From Pavlovales sp. CCMP2436 (Eukaryota > Haptophyta > Pavlovophyceae > Pavlovales), in contig MU631379.1 of assembly GCA_026770615.1 (NCBI GenBank), positions 138,137 through 165,422 of the forward strand: a stretch of DNA of 27,286 nucleotides. The letters are read 5' to 3'. The position numbers and the translations under genes were made by a program. The notes under the pieces were generated by a model that was given only the letters and a program-made list of their open reading frames with translations, searched no databases and had not been told where the DNA came from. Of the stretch, positions 15,988-25,850 are shown in pieces. Numbering within the stretch: position 1 is the stretch's first letter; every line of letters starts with the position of its first letter.

Positions 15988-16174
15988 CGCTACTTAGTGG
16001 GATGGCCGGGTTTGATCCGGAAAAAATGAGATGTGTAATTTGACCGAACGTCAATTACCTGGAGTTAAATTGATTAATTACCAGCAGAAACATACGTGTG
16101 CCCATGTGGCCTTGACGAATTATATTGACGAATTAATTATGATCGCAGGCCGGTGGCAATGCACAGGGGGTTGC
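15988..16174. other. Intergenic between hypothetical fragment and kelch arm
   Basis: AT-rich sequence with a short tandem of TTGACGAATTA. A 63-codon plus frame at 16031-16222 has no recognisable family. No gene is supported. Confidence 0.35.
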
Positions 16175-17912
16175 GGGCAACTGCCAGACAAAGGCAGTGG
16201 CCGACTCACGCCTAAAGGCTGAGTCGCCCGGTACGCCCTTAACCCCATCGTATCTCCTGTTGAGATGCCTGGAGTCTAGGCGGGTCTAGCCTAATAGGAT
16301 TTGCTAATTAGTAGTATTTAGTTACAGTAGTCACTTGCATCTGCATTCTGTAAGGATTCGCTTTGCGTGAGTACATTTGCCAGCCGGGAGCTACGCGTCA
16401 CTGCCCTCGAATCCACTGCTCGTCGTGACTGACCCATGGCACCCATGACAGTGGCCGGAACAGCAGTGTACTCTAGTGCAGTGACATCCTCAATCCCGAG
16501 CGTCGCTTGTCCGGTAGCAATCGTTCGCGTTGGCGCGGATCGAATCACGGCCACACGCGCAGCAGGACGGTGTCGTTGAGGCACTCGCCGCACGAGCCGC
16601 GCCCGCCGAAGATGAGGACGCCGCCTCCGCACGGGATCGCCGCGTGGTCAGTGCGAGCGCGTGGACCGTGCTCGCCGTTGCCGCCCACCGCGACGTCGCT
16701 CCACCGCCGCGTCTGCAGGTCGAAGCAGTGCAGCGCAGTGGTAAACGAGTTGGTCTTGTCATCATAGCCGCTCGCGTCGTCATAGCCGCCGAACACCACC
16801 AGCTGGTTGCCGATGGGGATGAGCGAGTGGCCCTCGTGCGGGGACTGCGTGCTCTCCATGGCACTGATTACCTGCGTCCAGGTGCGCGTGTCCAGGGCGT
16901 ACTCCCACAGGTCGTTGAGCGAGACCTCGACCGTGTCACCGCCAAATACGTACATGTTCCCCCCCACGCGGCAGGCCGCGTGGCCGCTGAGCGGGCTCGG
17001 GCTGGCGCCGGCGCACTCGTGCAGTGTCCACTGACGCGTGCCCATGCAGAAGGAGAGCACGTCGTTCAAGTAGCGGTCGGACGTGTTGCCGCCGAAGATG
17101 ACCACCTCCGAGCTGCTGCTGTGCGTGATCGCCGAGTGCCGTGCCCGCGCATCGGGCCGCTCCCTCGCGTCAGTGCCGTGTGCGGTGCGCGGGAGCAGCA
17201 TCGTCCACGCGGCGGTGCGCGTGTCGAAGAGCCACACGTCGTCGAGGGAGCTCCCGCCGTCGTATCAGCCGAACAGGAGCAGCCCCTCGTGGTGCACCGA
17301 GTCGCTCAGTGAGAAGGGTGAGAGCGTGGCCGACGTGCGGGCAATCGGGGTGTGCTCGGAGGTCGGCGCGACCAGCTCCCACGAGGCCGTGCCAGTGGCC
17401 GCCGCGTCGCAGCGGAGCATCCACAGGTCACCGTCCACGAGACCGTCCTCCTGCTCACCGCCGAACATGTAGGCGCGGTCGGCGCTCACCGCCGCAGTAC
17501 CGTGATGGGAGCGCGCCGGCGGCTGGGCCGAGCCGGCCGCCAGCGAGCAGTGCGACCACGAGAGCGAGCTGAGCGTGTGCCACTGCTTGCACCGATCGCG
17601 CCAGCCCGCCCCCTGGCTCGGCAGCGCCAAGAAGCCCTCGCCGCTCGACGACAGCGCCGAGTCGAGCAGCGGCTTCCAGTCGGCCTCCTTGCAAAGCCCA
17701 GCGAGGCGCTTGCTGACCAGCGCGGCGCAGCCGAGGGACTCGGGGTCGGGGAGGAAGCGGAGGATCGCGAGGACGAGGCCGTTGTCGAGCAGGTCGAACG
17801 GCCGGAAGTCGGCCGGCTCGCTGCTCGCCATCTGGGCATGGAACATCGAGGACGGGATCGTGAGGACTATGCCGTCGTTGAGCGGGTCGAACGGCTGGTA
17901 GTGTGCCTCCTC
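16175..17912. repeat. Left arm of a large inverted duplication
   Basis: This arm, reverse-complemented, is colinear with 18566-20320 over the kelch gene and about 370 bp of its 3' flank. The flank includes the ACTCCAGGCATCTCAA and GGCCACTGCCTTTG blocks and a small hairpin around GCCTAAAGGC. The arms differ by point changes, an insertion in the right arm at about 20015-20120, and small indels. Confidence 0.85.
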
Positions 17913-17921
17913 GCTGTACAC
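16545..17921 (-). pseudogene. F-box/kelch-repeat protein, one in-frame TGA (kelch 1)
   Basis: The family would act as substrate adaptors of SCF ubiquitin ligases: the F-box binds Skp1 and the kelch propeller binds the target. The frame encodes an F-box (PFDLLDNGLVLAILRFLPDP through SLGCAALVSKRLAGLC) and six kelch blades with FGG motifs, ending LLRVWP and TGA. A single TGA at 17265-17267 replaces the second Gly codon of LLLFGG, between the first and second blades; the frame is otherwise intact. The homologous codon in kelch 2 is GGA. No ATG opens the longest frame; ATGs at 17846 and 17831 (MASSEPADF) are likely starts. It is transcribed away from kelch 2. It is a recent pseudogene, a null allele, or a sequencing error. 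Confidence 0.8.
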
Positions 17922-18489
17922 CTTCTGGGCAATGTGATGCTCCGGCTACCGAGGTTAAGTTTGGAAATTTGGTTAATCAAACTTAAGTATGTACATGAAA
18001 TGTTTAATGATCTTCAACTGGTACATTGCAATTGGTGATTCTGGATGGCGAAAATGAATATCAACTGACGATGCTTAAGATTTTTGTCAACTGCTTTACT
18101 TTCACTTAAGAATCAATGCTTTCCTTAACCAAGAAATAGAAAGACCGACAACTACAACGCCGATTGCCACAATGTCGCCGCCGCCGCTTCCTTCCATGTG
18201 CCCACGTTCGACTTGCACCACAGCTTGCAATCTCCTAACTCCTTCTCGAGCTGAAGCTGCCACATTGAACATACCACACCAGGCTGACCATACCCACTCA
18301 TCAAAAATAAAATTGTGCATGAGGGTTCTATAATCATATTCATACTTAAGTACATTAACCCGATATCGACACATAATGTACTTAGATTTCATCGTCACAT
18401 ATAGATCTGAAGTCCTGAGGAGTTTGCCATTTCGTCATCTATTTTTCATGCAAATTGTCATGGCAAATTCCTTGCTCACATCACTAAAG
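17922..18489. other. AT-rich spacer between divergent kelch genes
   Basis: This lies at the centre of the inverted duplication and should hold both promoters. A stem-loop (TTAAGTTTG at 17955-17963, CAAACTTAA at 17978-17986) lies just upstream of kelch 1. A 98-codon minus frame at 18102-18398 ends in a hydrophobic stretch (IVAIGVVVVGLSISW), while another frame (LQLEKELGDCKLWCKSN) looks equally plausible; neither is recognised. Base composition is clearly lower in GC than the arms. Confidence 0.45.
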
Positions 18490-19878
18490 ATGGCGCGCAT
18501 CGAGGAGGCCGACAACGAGCCGTTCGACCTGCTGTTCGACCTTGCTGAGATTCCTGACACCGAGGAGGCCGACAACGAGCCGTTCGACCTGCTCGACGAC
18601 AGCATCGTCCTCACGATCCCGTCCTCGATGTTCCATACCCAGATGGCGCACAGCGATGAGGTCAACCTGCTCGACGACGACCTCGACAAGCCCGAGTCGC
18701 AAGGCCGCGCCGCACTGATCAGCAAGGTCTTCACCGGGCTGTGCAAGGATCCCTATGTCTTGGCGAATGACACGGCGCTGTTGTTGAGTGGCGAGAACTT
18801 GCTGGCGCTGCCGAGCCAGGGGGCGGGCTGGCGCGAGCGGTGCAAGCAGTGGCACACGCTCAGCTCGCTCTCGTGGTAGCACTGCCCGCTGGCGGCCGGC
18901 TCGGCCCAGCCGTCGGTGCGCCATGCCCACTGCTCGGCGGCGGTGAGCGCCAACCGCGCCTACGTGTTCGGCGGTGAGCAGGAGGACGGCCTCGTGGACG
19001 GTGATCTGTGGATCCTCCGCTGCGATTCGGCGGCCACTGGTACGGCCTCGTGGGAGCTGCTCACGCCGACCCCAGGGCACACCCCGTCTGCCCGCATGTC
19101 GGCCACCCTCTCACCCGTCTCGCTTAGCGACTCGGCGCACCCCGTGGGGCTGCTCCTGTTCGGCGGATACGACGGCGAGAGCTCCCTCAACGACGTGTGG
19201 CTCTTCGACACGCGCACCGCCGCGTGGACGATGCTGCTCCCGCGCACCGCACAGGGCACTGACGCGAGCGTGTGGCCCGACGCGCGGGCACGGCACTCGG
19301 CGATCACGCACAGCAGCAGCTCGGAGGTGGTCATCTTCGGCGGCAACACGTCCGACCGTTACTTGAACGACGTGCTCTCCTTCTGCATGGGCACGCGCCA
19401 GTGGACGCTGCACGAGTGCGCCGGCGCCAGCCCGAGACCGCTCAGCGGTCACGCGGCCTGCCGCGTGGGGGGGAACATGTACGTATTCGGCGGTGACACG
19501 GTCGAGATCACGCTCAACGACCTGTTGGAGTACACCCTGGACACGCGCACCTGGACGCAGGTGGTCAGCGCAGAGGGAAGCACGCAGTCCCCACGCGAGG
19601 GCCACTCGCTCATTCCCATTGGCAACCAGCTGGTAGTGTTTGGCTTCTATGACGACGCGAGTGGCTATGATGACAAGGCCAACTCGTTTTTGCACTGCTT
19701 CGACCTGCAGACGCAGCGGTGGAGCGACGTCACGGTGGGCGGCGACGGCGAGCACGGTCCACGCGCTCGCACTGACCACGCGGCGATCCCGTGCGGAGGC
19801 GGCTTCCTCATCTTTGGTGGGCGCGGCCTGTTCGGCAAGTGCCTCAACAACACCGTCCTGCTGCGCGTGTGGCCGTGA
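18490..19878 (+). pseudogene. F-box/kelch-repeat protein, one in-frame TAG (kelch 2)
   Basis: The frame starts MARIEEADNEPFDLL, contains an 11-residue near-repeat (EEADNEPFDLL twice), a degenerate F-box region (DKPESQGRAALISKVFTGLC), the linker LLALPSQGAGWRERCKQWHT, and six kelch blades ending LLRVWP. A TAG at 18877-18879 stands where kelch 1 and 3 have Ser (SLSWSHC), so the propeller would not be made from the first ATG. Translation could restart at 18916 (MRHAHCSAAV), giving a propeller-only protein of 320 residues. The F-box is the most degraded of the three copies. The protein would otherwise be an SCF substrate adaptor, as for kelch 1. Confidence 0.8.
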
Positions 19879-20320
19879 TCCGATCCGCGCCAACGCTGAC
19901 GAGTCGAGTGCTACCGGACGAGCGACACTCGCGATCGAGGATGTCACTGCGCTACACTGCTGTTCCGGCCACTGCCATGGGTGCCACGAGTCAGTCTCGC
20001 ACGAGGAGTGTATTCGGCAAACAAATGTGACCGAGATACAGCTTTTTTCAACGTCCGCGCTACTTTTAACCGGCGTTACTTATTCAGTATCTTGTGGTGC
20101 GAGTACGAACTAGCCCCCGGCGGCAAACAAATGTGCTCACGCAAGCGAAATCCTTGCAGATGCATGTGACTACTGTGAAGTAACTACTAATTCGCTAATC
20201 CTATTATGCTAGACTCCAGGCATCTCAATAGGAGATACGATGGCGGAGTTGTTCAAGGCGTCGGGCAACTCAGCCTTTAGGCGTGAGTCGGCCACTGCCT
20301 TTGTTTGGCAATTGCCCCGG
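18566..20320. repeat. Right arm of the large inverted duplication
   Basis: It is colinear with the reverse complement of 16175-17912. Homology begins at EEADNEPFDLL (kelch 1: EEAHYQPFDPL) and continues past the gene to about 20320. An extra segment at 20015-20120 is absent from the left arm. Confidence 0.85.
20015..20135. mobile_element. Short insertion flanked by 15-bp direct repeats
   Basis: CGGCAAACAAATGTG occurs at 20015-20029 and 20121-20135. The sequence between is absent from the left arm of the inverted duplication. Its core (20027-20109, GTGACCGAGATACAG ... GAGTACGAA) is found again, inverted, at 20372-20451. The ends suggest a small mobile sequence with a target-site duplication, although the replaced left-arm sequence does not align perfectly. 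Confidence 0.55.
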
Positions 20321-20371
20321 ATTCGACCTAATCCGGATTCGAAATAGTCTGCTGTCACGAATTGTTACACA

Positions 20372-20451
20372 TTCGTACTTGCACCACATACTGAATAAGT
20401 AACGCCGGTTAAAAGTAGCGAGGACGTTGAAAAAAGCTGTTTCTCGGTCAC
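20372..20451 (-). repeat. Inverted copy of the 20027-20109 sequence
   Basis: The reverse complement reads GTGACCGAGAAACAGC and on through CAACGTCCTCGCTACTTTT and AACCGGCGTTACTTATTCAG, matching 20027-20109 with few changes. The pair could form a long stem with a 260-bp loop. Bases 20452-20734 after it hold no recognised gene. Confidence 0.8.
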
Positions 20452-20734
20452 TTTTGCCGTCTCACTATGGTGTCTGTTCACGTTGGTGAGGCCGGCCCTA
20501 GAAAGGCTCCGTGTGGGCCACCTTGACTGCCTCTCCTGCCTCCACACCCCATCCGTGTCACACGCCAGAGCGCTGCTGCTCTTCGAGTTTTGACAGCCAA
20601 AATAAACTTTTTATCACTTGACGCCTGCTCTGCGGCAGTTTGCCGCCTGCTCTATAGCGCTGGCAATGTCGTCGGTGAGCTTGGCGTCAGCGGACTATTC
20701 GGTGGGCAAGGCTTAGCGGTCGTGTGAGTCGTGC

Positions 20735-20946
20735 GTGCAAGCGCCATGGTGTGTATTTATAGCGATAGCGCCGCCGCGCAGTGTAACCCAGTCAGTGAAC
20801 GGCGTGCGCGTGCGAGCGCCTATGTATGTACTACGATATGACATACTGTATCTACCAGCTGTAGAAGAATGGGTGTCCAACCCTATCGAGTTGTTCGCTG
20901 CAGGCGAAGAAACAATTACAGTCTTTCCCCCCGGTTTCATCAACCC
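20735..20946 (+). CDS. Possible exon of an unknown gene
   Basis: The plus frame contains MYVLRYDILYLPAVEEWVSN, PIELFAAGEETITVF and PPGFINP. It reaches a strong donor-like GTAAGT at 20947, one base before the in-frame stop would begin. Composition after the MYV methionine (20822) looks coding. No acceptor or partner exon was found and the product is not recognised. It could be a stand-alone short frame. Confidence 0.3.
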
Positions 20947-21140
20947 GTAAGTGGAGGTTGGGACCCCCCCCCCTCGGTCCTCCCGATAGTGGCGCAAATT
21001 TGAGGTTGGGTCACCCCCCTACCCCATTCTTTTTTTGCCTGCGGCGAAATTTAAGGTCGGGTCAACTCTACCCTAAAGATCGGTGAACATTTAAGTTGCC
21101 CCCCCCCGCCCCGTCCCCCCCCTACTACAAACGAACTAGG
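20947..21140. repeat. Degenerate tandem of (A)TTT-AGGTTGGGTCA-C-run modules
   Basis: Four related modules (near 20952, 20995, 21045 and 21088) each contain an AAATTTGAGGTTGGGTC-like word followed by a C run. Spacing is about 43 to 50 bp. The region ends in long C and G runs. Nothing coding is seen. Confidence 0.65.
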
Positions 21141-21336
21141 GGGGGGTGTTCAAAATGACGCGTGTATTAACTAATACATGTATGCACAACTAAATAATGT
21201 CACTCGGCCGGTCATCAATTCCGGCCATTGCAACGAAGCGCAGAGCAGTCAAATCATCGATCAAAAGCATAGCTCAGTTCCAAACGAGCTCAGTTCCGAA
21301 CGGCACTTGTCAGCGTTGGCGTGGATAGGATCACGG

Positions 21337-21842
21337 TCACAAGCGCAGCAGACAGGTGTCGTCGAAGAGCTCGTTGCTCGAGCCGCGCCCGCCGAAGATG
21401 AGGACGCCGCCTCCGCACGGGATCGCTGCGTGGAAGGTGCGCGCGCGGGGGTGCTCGCCGCCCACCGCGGGGTCGCTCCACCACCGCCGCTGCAGGTCGA
21501 AGCAGTGCAGCGCCGAGTCAAACGAGTCGGCCATCATATCGCTGCCACTGAACACCACAGTCGGTTGCCGAGGGGGTCGAGCGAGTGGCCCGAGCGCTGG
21601 GAAGGCGCGCTCCCCCCTGCGCTGACCACATGCGTCCACACGCACGTGTGCAGGGCGTACTCCCACAGGTCGTTGCACAAGACCTCGTCCACGATTCCCC
21701 CGAAAATGTACATGCTCTCCGCCACGCGGCAGGCCGAGTGGTCGAAGCGCGGGCTCGGGCTCGCGCCGGCGCACTCGTGTCGCGTCCACTGGCGCGTGCG
21801 CACGCTGAAAAAGAGCACGTCGTTGCTGTCGCAATCGGCCGT
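21337..21842 (-). pseudogene. Kelch-repeat fragment (kelch 4), C-terminal half
   Basis: The minus strand encodes the last three blades of the family: NDVLFFSVRTRQWTRHEC, MYIFGGIVDEVLCNDLWEY and, after a frameshift near 21560, CGGGVLIFGGRGSSNELF. The final LLRVWP is lost through an indel (LLRL stop). The F-box and the first blades are missing. It lies directly downstream of the intact kelch 3 on the same strand and is most like it, so a partial tandem duplication is likely. It is non-functional. Confidence 0.75.
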
Positions 21843-21886
21843 GTTCTCAGATGTCTCAGTCGTCTTGACTCGGGGTGCGGATCGGA

Positions 21887-23158
21887 TCACGGCCACACGC
21901 GCAGCAGGAAGGTGTCGTCGAGGAGCTCTTCGCCCGAGCCAGAACCGCCGAAGATGAAGACACCGCCTCCGCACGGGATCGCCGCGTGGTCCATGCGCAC
22001 GCGCGGGTGCTCGCCACTAACTGCGGCCGCGAGGTCGCTCCACCGCCGCCGCTGCAGGTCGAAGCAGCGAAGCGCCAAGTCGAACGAGTCGGACGCATAG
22101 TTACAACCACCGAACACCACCAGCCGGTCGCCGACGGGGCTAAGCGAGTGGCCCGAGCGCAGGGGCGGCGCGCTCCCCCCTGCGCCGACCACCTGCGTCC
22201 ACGCGCGCGTGTCCAGGGCGTACTCCCACAGGTCGTTAAGCGAGTAATTTCTCGTGTGATCACCCCCAAATACGTACATGCTCTCCGCCACGCGGCAGGC
22301 CGCGTGGCGGTAGCGCGGGCTCGGGCTCGCGCCGGCACACTCGTGCCGCGTCCACTGGCGCGTGCGCACGCTGAAGGAGAGCACGTCGTTGAAGCAGCGG
22401 CCGTCCTCCGCCAAGCCTCCGAAGATAATCACCTCCGAGCTGCTGTTGTGCGTGATCGCCGAGTGCCCTCCCCGCCTGCCGGGCCGCACGCTCGCGTCGG
22501 CGGCCTGCGCAGTGTGCGAGAGCAGCATCGTCCACGCGGCGGTGCGCGTGTCGAAGAGCCACACGTCGTTGAAGTAGCTCTCACCGCCATATCCACCGAA
22601 CAGGAGCAGCCCCACGGGGTGCGCCGAGTTGCTCAGCGAGACGGGCGAGAGCGTGGCCGAGTTGCGGGCGGTTGGGGTGTGCTCCGAGGTCGGCGCGACC
22701 AGCTCCCACGAGGCCGTGCCAGTGGCCGCCGCGTCGCAGCGGAGCACCCACAGATCGCCCAGATCCTGCTCGTTGTAGCCGCCGAATACGTAGGCGTGGT
22801 CGGCGCTCACCGCCGCTGTGCTGTGATCGGAGCGCGCCGACGGCTGGGCCGAGCCTGCCGCCGGCGGGCAGTGCGACCACGAGAGCGAGCTGAGCGTGTG
22901 CCACTGCTTGTACCGCTCGCGCCAGACCGCCCCCTGGCTCGGCAGCGCCAAGAAGCCCTCGCCGCTCGACGACAGCGTCTTGTCGAGCAGCGGCTTCCAG
23001 GCGTAGGGCTCCTCGCACAGCCCAGCGATGCGCGTGCTGACCAGCGCGGCGCAGCCGAGCGACTCAGGGTCGGGGAGGCAGCGGAGGATCGCTAGGACGA
23101 GGCCGTCGTCGAGCAAGTCGAACGGGTGGAAGTCAGCCAGCTCGCTGGTCGGTTCCAT
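21887..23158 (-). CDS. F-box/kelch-repeat protein, intact (kelch 3)
   Basis: The 423-residue protein starts MEPTSELADFHPF. It has an F-box at about 11-57 (DLLDDGLVLAILRCLPDPES, CAALVSTRIAGLC) and a six-bladed kelch propeller with FGG motifs at about 125, 187, 246, 297, 349 and 403. The blades carry the usual NDVW/NDLWEY and W-T elements. It should be a substrate adaptor for a Skp1-Cullin1 ubiquitin ligase; the target is unknown. The frame is open upstream to 23380, but homology with kelch 1 (MASSEPADF) favours the ATG at 23158. It lacks the N-terminal extension shared by kelch 1 and 2. It is the only unbroken member here and has no introns. A 29-bp element A relic sits 28 bp upstream of the ATG. 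Confidence 0.88.
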   Translation of the reverse strand: MEPTSELADFHPFDLLDDGLVLAILRCLPDPESLGCAALVSTRIAGLCEEPYAWKPLLDKTLSSSGEGFLALPSQGAVWRERYKQWHTLSSLSWSHCPPAAGSAQPSARSDHSTAAVSADHAYVFGGYNEQDLGDLWVLRCDAAATGTASWELVAPTSEHTPTARNSATLSPVSLSNSAHPVGLLLFGGYGGESYFNDVWLFDTRTAAWTMLLSHTAQAADASVRPGRRGGHSAITHNSSSEVIIFGGLAEDGRCFNDVLSFSVRTRQWTRHECAGASPSPRYRHAACRVAESMYVFGGDHTRNYSLNDLWEYALDTRAWTQVVGAGGSAPPLRSGHSLSPVGDRLVVFGGCNYASDSFDLALRCFDLQRRRWSDLAAAVSGEHPRVRMDHAAIPCGGGVFIFGGSGSGEELLDDTFLLRVWP

Positions 23159-23185
23159 CCGTCTGGGCGAGCGTGCGCCACTGCG

Positions 23186-23214
23186 TGTGCGTGTAATATC
23201 TAGAAATACGTCCG
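23186..23214 (-). mobile_element. Element A, minimal 3'-end insertion with 12-bp duplication (copy D)
   Basis: The 29-bp insert carries GTGTAATATCTAGAAATACG TCCGT, the reverse complement of the element A 3' end, closest to copy C. It is flanked by TGCGCCACTGCG (23174-23185) and TGTGCCACTGCG (23215-23226), a 12-bp direct repeat with one mismatch that looks like a target-site duplication. It lies in the kelch 3 5' flank. Confidence 0.6.
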
Positions 23215-23399
23215 TGTGCCACTGCGCTTCACGAGCTCGAGCGGGCGGCGGCGGGCGCCATCGTGATTTTGAAATGCACGGCGGGGCGGGTCGGCTGAAC
23301 TTCGCGCGCGGGGCAGCGACAGAGCTGCGGTCCCTGCAGGCGTTAGGCAATAGCTGGGACAACTTATCGTTCCAGTCCATCGACGACTACCCGTGGATT

Positions 23400-24966
23400 C
23401 TTTTTAAAGAACGACTTACTCTCCAAGGTGGGCGTTGAGTACCAGAACGGCTTCATGCGGCGGAGAGGCTGCGCGGACGGCGTCTTCTCGCTCAAGATGG
23501 TTCTGCTCAAGAGGAAGGAGCACGGGCTGGGCACGTGGACGCTGTACGTCGACCTCGTCAAGGCGTTCGACTCGGTAGACCGCTCGATGATGTTCGGCAT
23601 CCTCCTACGGTACGCAGTTCCCGAGCACCTCGTCCAACTCATTCGCATGCTGCACACAGACCTGACTGTGCGGATGGCGGTGGGCGAGGTGGAGGTGGAG
23701 ATGCCGACAACGGTGGGCGTCAAGCAGGGCGACACGCTCGCGGCCATCATCTTCCTCTTCGTGGAGCAGGCGGCAATTGAGACGGTCGAGCCGGTCTTCG
23801 AAGAGGCGGGGATCAAGCAGCTCGAGTTCCTGACCAAGGAGGACGACGTGATCGCTGGGCGCAAGCTCGACGAGGATGGCGGCACGTCCTTCAACCTCTG
23901 GGCGTCTCTCTACGCGGACGACGGCGCACTACCTTTCACGTCGCGAGCAGACCTCGAGCTCGGCGCGCGGTTGCTCAAAGAGCATCTGCTACGCTTCGCC
24001 CTCGTGATGCACTTCGGCACAATGAACCCGACCGACGGCACCGTCGCCAAAAAGTCCAAGACTGAGGCGATTTTCTACCCGCCGGCCGGCTACTCTCCAA
24101 CAACTAACGACACTCTCTTTCTCAAGATCGACGACGCGCTCGGCATCGTCACGTTCACCGACCGGTTTCGGTACCTCGGCTCAACCTTTTCTTCATCCCT
24201 AACAGATAACGACGAGATCGAGCACAGGATCCGATCTGCAGCCGCAGCCTTTGGCTGTCTGCGGAGGTACGTCTTCAATCAAAACCACGGCTCCACGTCG
24301 CTCCCACTCGCCTCCAAGGGCAAGCTCTACCGATGCCTCGTGCTCGGTGTCTTGCTCTACGGCTGCGAATCCTGGGTCCTGACCTCAAAGCTGCGGCAAA
24401 GGCTGAGCGCGTTCCACAACCGCTGCGTGCGAGCGATGGCGAGGAAAAAGCCGCTGCGCGCTTCCTCCTCCGACTACATCTTCAAGTACGCTGCCCTCGC
24501 GCCGCAGTACGTCGCCCTCGGCGTCACAGACATCGACCAGTACATATCCAATCGGAAATTACGCTGGGAGGGACATGTGATGCGCATGAGCATTTCGAGA
24601 CTTCCTCGCATGTTCATGACATCGTGGGTCAACGCACCGCGATGCAACGGGCGACCGCTGATCTCCTACCGACACGACCTAACTCGCGAGCTCAACAACG
24701 TCGGCTTCAACCTTGACGGGCAAGCAGTCGGCGTTGGCGTCTCGACGAGCTGGGGCAAGGCCGCACAAGATAAGGCATCCTGGCGCAAACTGACGAGACT
24801 ACCAGACGTGAAACCCATCTTCAAGAAAACCCGAATGAAATCGCCTGCTCGAAGCTCTGTCGGCGCTTTGGTATCACCGCAAGGTGACGCTATAGCTCAG
24901 CAGATTGACGCTCAGACGCTGACACCCGGGGCCTCCTGGACGCAGAGACTGCGCCCCAGGCGGTAG
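23400..24966 (+). CDS. Non-LTR retrotransposon reverse transcriptase, 5'-truncated
   Basis: The frame carries the ordered reverse transcriptase motifs of a LINE: YVDLVKAFDSVD (catalytic Asp), VGVKQGDTLAAIIF, YADDGAL (catalytic Asp pair, 23911-23922), and RFRYLGSTF. The C-terminal region then reads YGCESWVLTSKLRQRL and RKLRWEGHVMRM, typical of RTE- and related clades. About 512 residues follow the GTG at 23428, and the frame is open from about 23299. There is no endonuclease domain and no credible start, so the 5' end is lost near 23400. The retained domain looks intact. A 3' fragment of the same family lies inverted at 4866-5075. Confidence 0.85.
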
Positions 24967-24993
24967 AAGGGGCATCATAACATAACATAACAC
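24967..24993 (+). repeat. LINE 3' tail with (ATAAC)n
   Basis: After the stop, GAAGGGGCATCAT leads into three ATAAC units. The same ending closes the inverted fragment at 4866-4883. Simple-repeat tails in place of poly(A) are known for several non-LTR clades. The LINE ends here. Confidence 0.75.
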
Positions 24994-25466
24994 TAATCCA
25001 TGCTCTGGTTGCGAAGCAGGCCCGCGTAGGATCTGCGCCTGCTCCGTATGCCCGCCTGCCGCCTTCTACGCAGGCGGCGCCGCCATCCCGCCGCCGTCGA
25101 ATGAGCCCCGACAAGGCCCGCGCCAGATCTGGTAGGCCTTGAGCTATTTCGAGCTATTTGCGGCTTTTCCTAGCTGGTTGCAAATATTAACCCAGTGTGC
25201 CCGAGGGCCCCCAGTTAGCCCAAATCCTCTTTCTGGGCGAAATGACGGGTTTTTGGCACGAAACTGAATTCAAACGCCCCTTCCGCGCCCCTCCAGGCCC
25301 TTCCAAATTCCCGTCCGTCCGTTCGTCCAATCAGTACGATTTCCCGCCAAAACAACCCTTCCAAATTTAAAAGTTCATTTTTTAAAAAAATAATAAAATG
25401 TTTCAAAAGCGGACGTCATCCCTTACAAAACCAAGTCCTTGACCTGTTTTTCAGTATGGAGTCCGT
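24994..25466. other. Intergenic between LINE and LTR-type element
   Basis: GC-rich at first, then AT-rich. GAGCTATTT occurs twice around 25141-25160. No coding signal is convincing. The outer part of the LTR element could extend into it. Confidence 0.35.
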
Positions 25467-25758
25467 TGTTTTTAACGGGAGCCCACGTGTCCTCTCACTT
25501 GGGCTCTGTCTGACATCCTGATTTTGTACGCCCGGGATTTAAATATCCCTGGGCCTAGCTGCTTGCTCGAGGCTTCTGCGGCTGCTCTTCGTGCCTCCTC
25601 AGTTCTGTTCTCAGGGTCTCTACTTACAGAGAGATCTTGTGACACCTTTTCTGCATCGTGACTCTTCACGTCTCTAGCTCTCTTTCATCCTAGCTGCCTT
25701 CGACGCTTCACCGCGTCTCGGGCTCCAATCCTCTCTTAGCTCGTGCTTGCGTTCAACA
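25467..25758 (+). promoter_or_regulatory. Candidate 5' LTR of the retrotransposon
   Basis: The 292-bp stretch starts TGTTTTTAACGG and ends GTTCAACA, giving the TGTT...AACA ends common in Ty1/copia-type LTRs. A TATA-like ATTTAAATAT lies near 25547. A TGGTGGACCTG string shortly downstream (25776) could be a primer-binding site. No second LTR is in the window, so the boundaries are a guess. Confidence 0.3.
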
Positions 25759-25850
25759 TCGCTAGCCTCTCGATATGGTGGACCTGCAGGGCTTCGGAGT
25801 CCAGCGGCTCTTCCCGCCGCATGCAGCACTGAACCCTCAAGGATGCGCAG

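Noticed and set aside
16545..19878. Stop-codon reassignment as the explanation of in-frame stops
   Set aside because: TGA, TAG and TAA all appear as interruptions, while TGA and TAA also end intact genes here (kelch 3, SF3A2), so no single reassigned codon fits.
21875..23095. 406-codon plus-strand frame across kelch 3
   Set aside because: It is an antisense shadow of the intact kelch gene, rich in Arg/Ala/Val with no domain.
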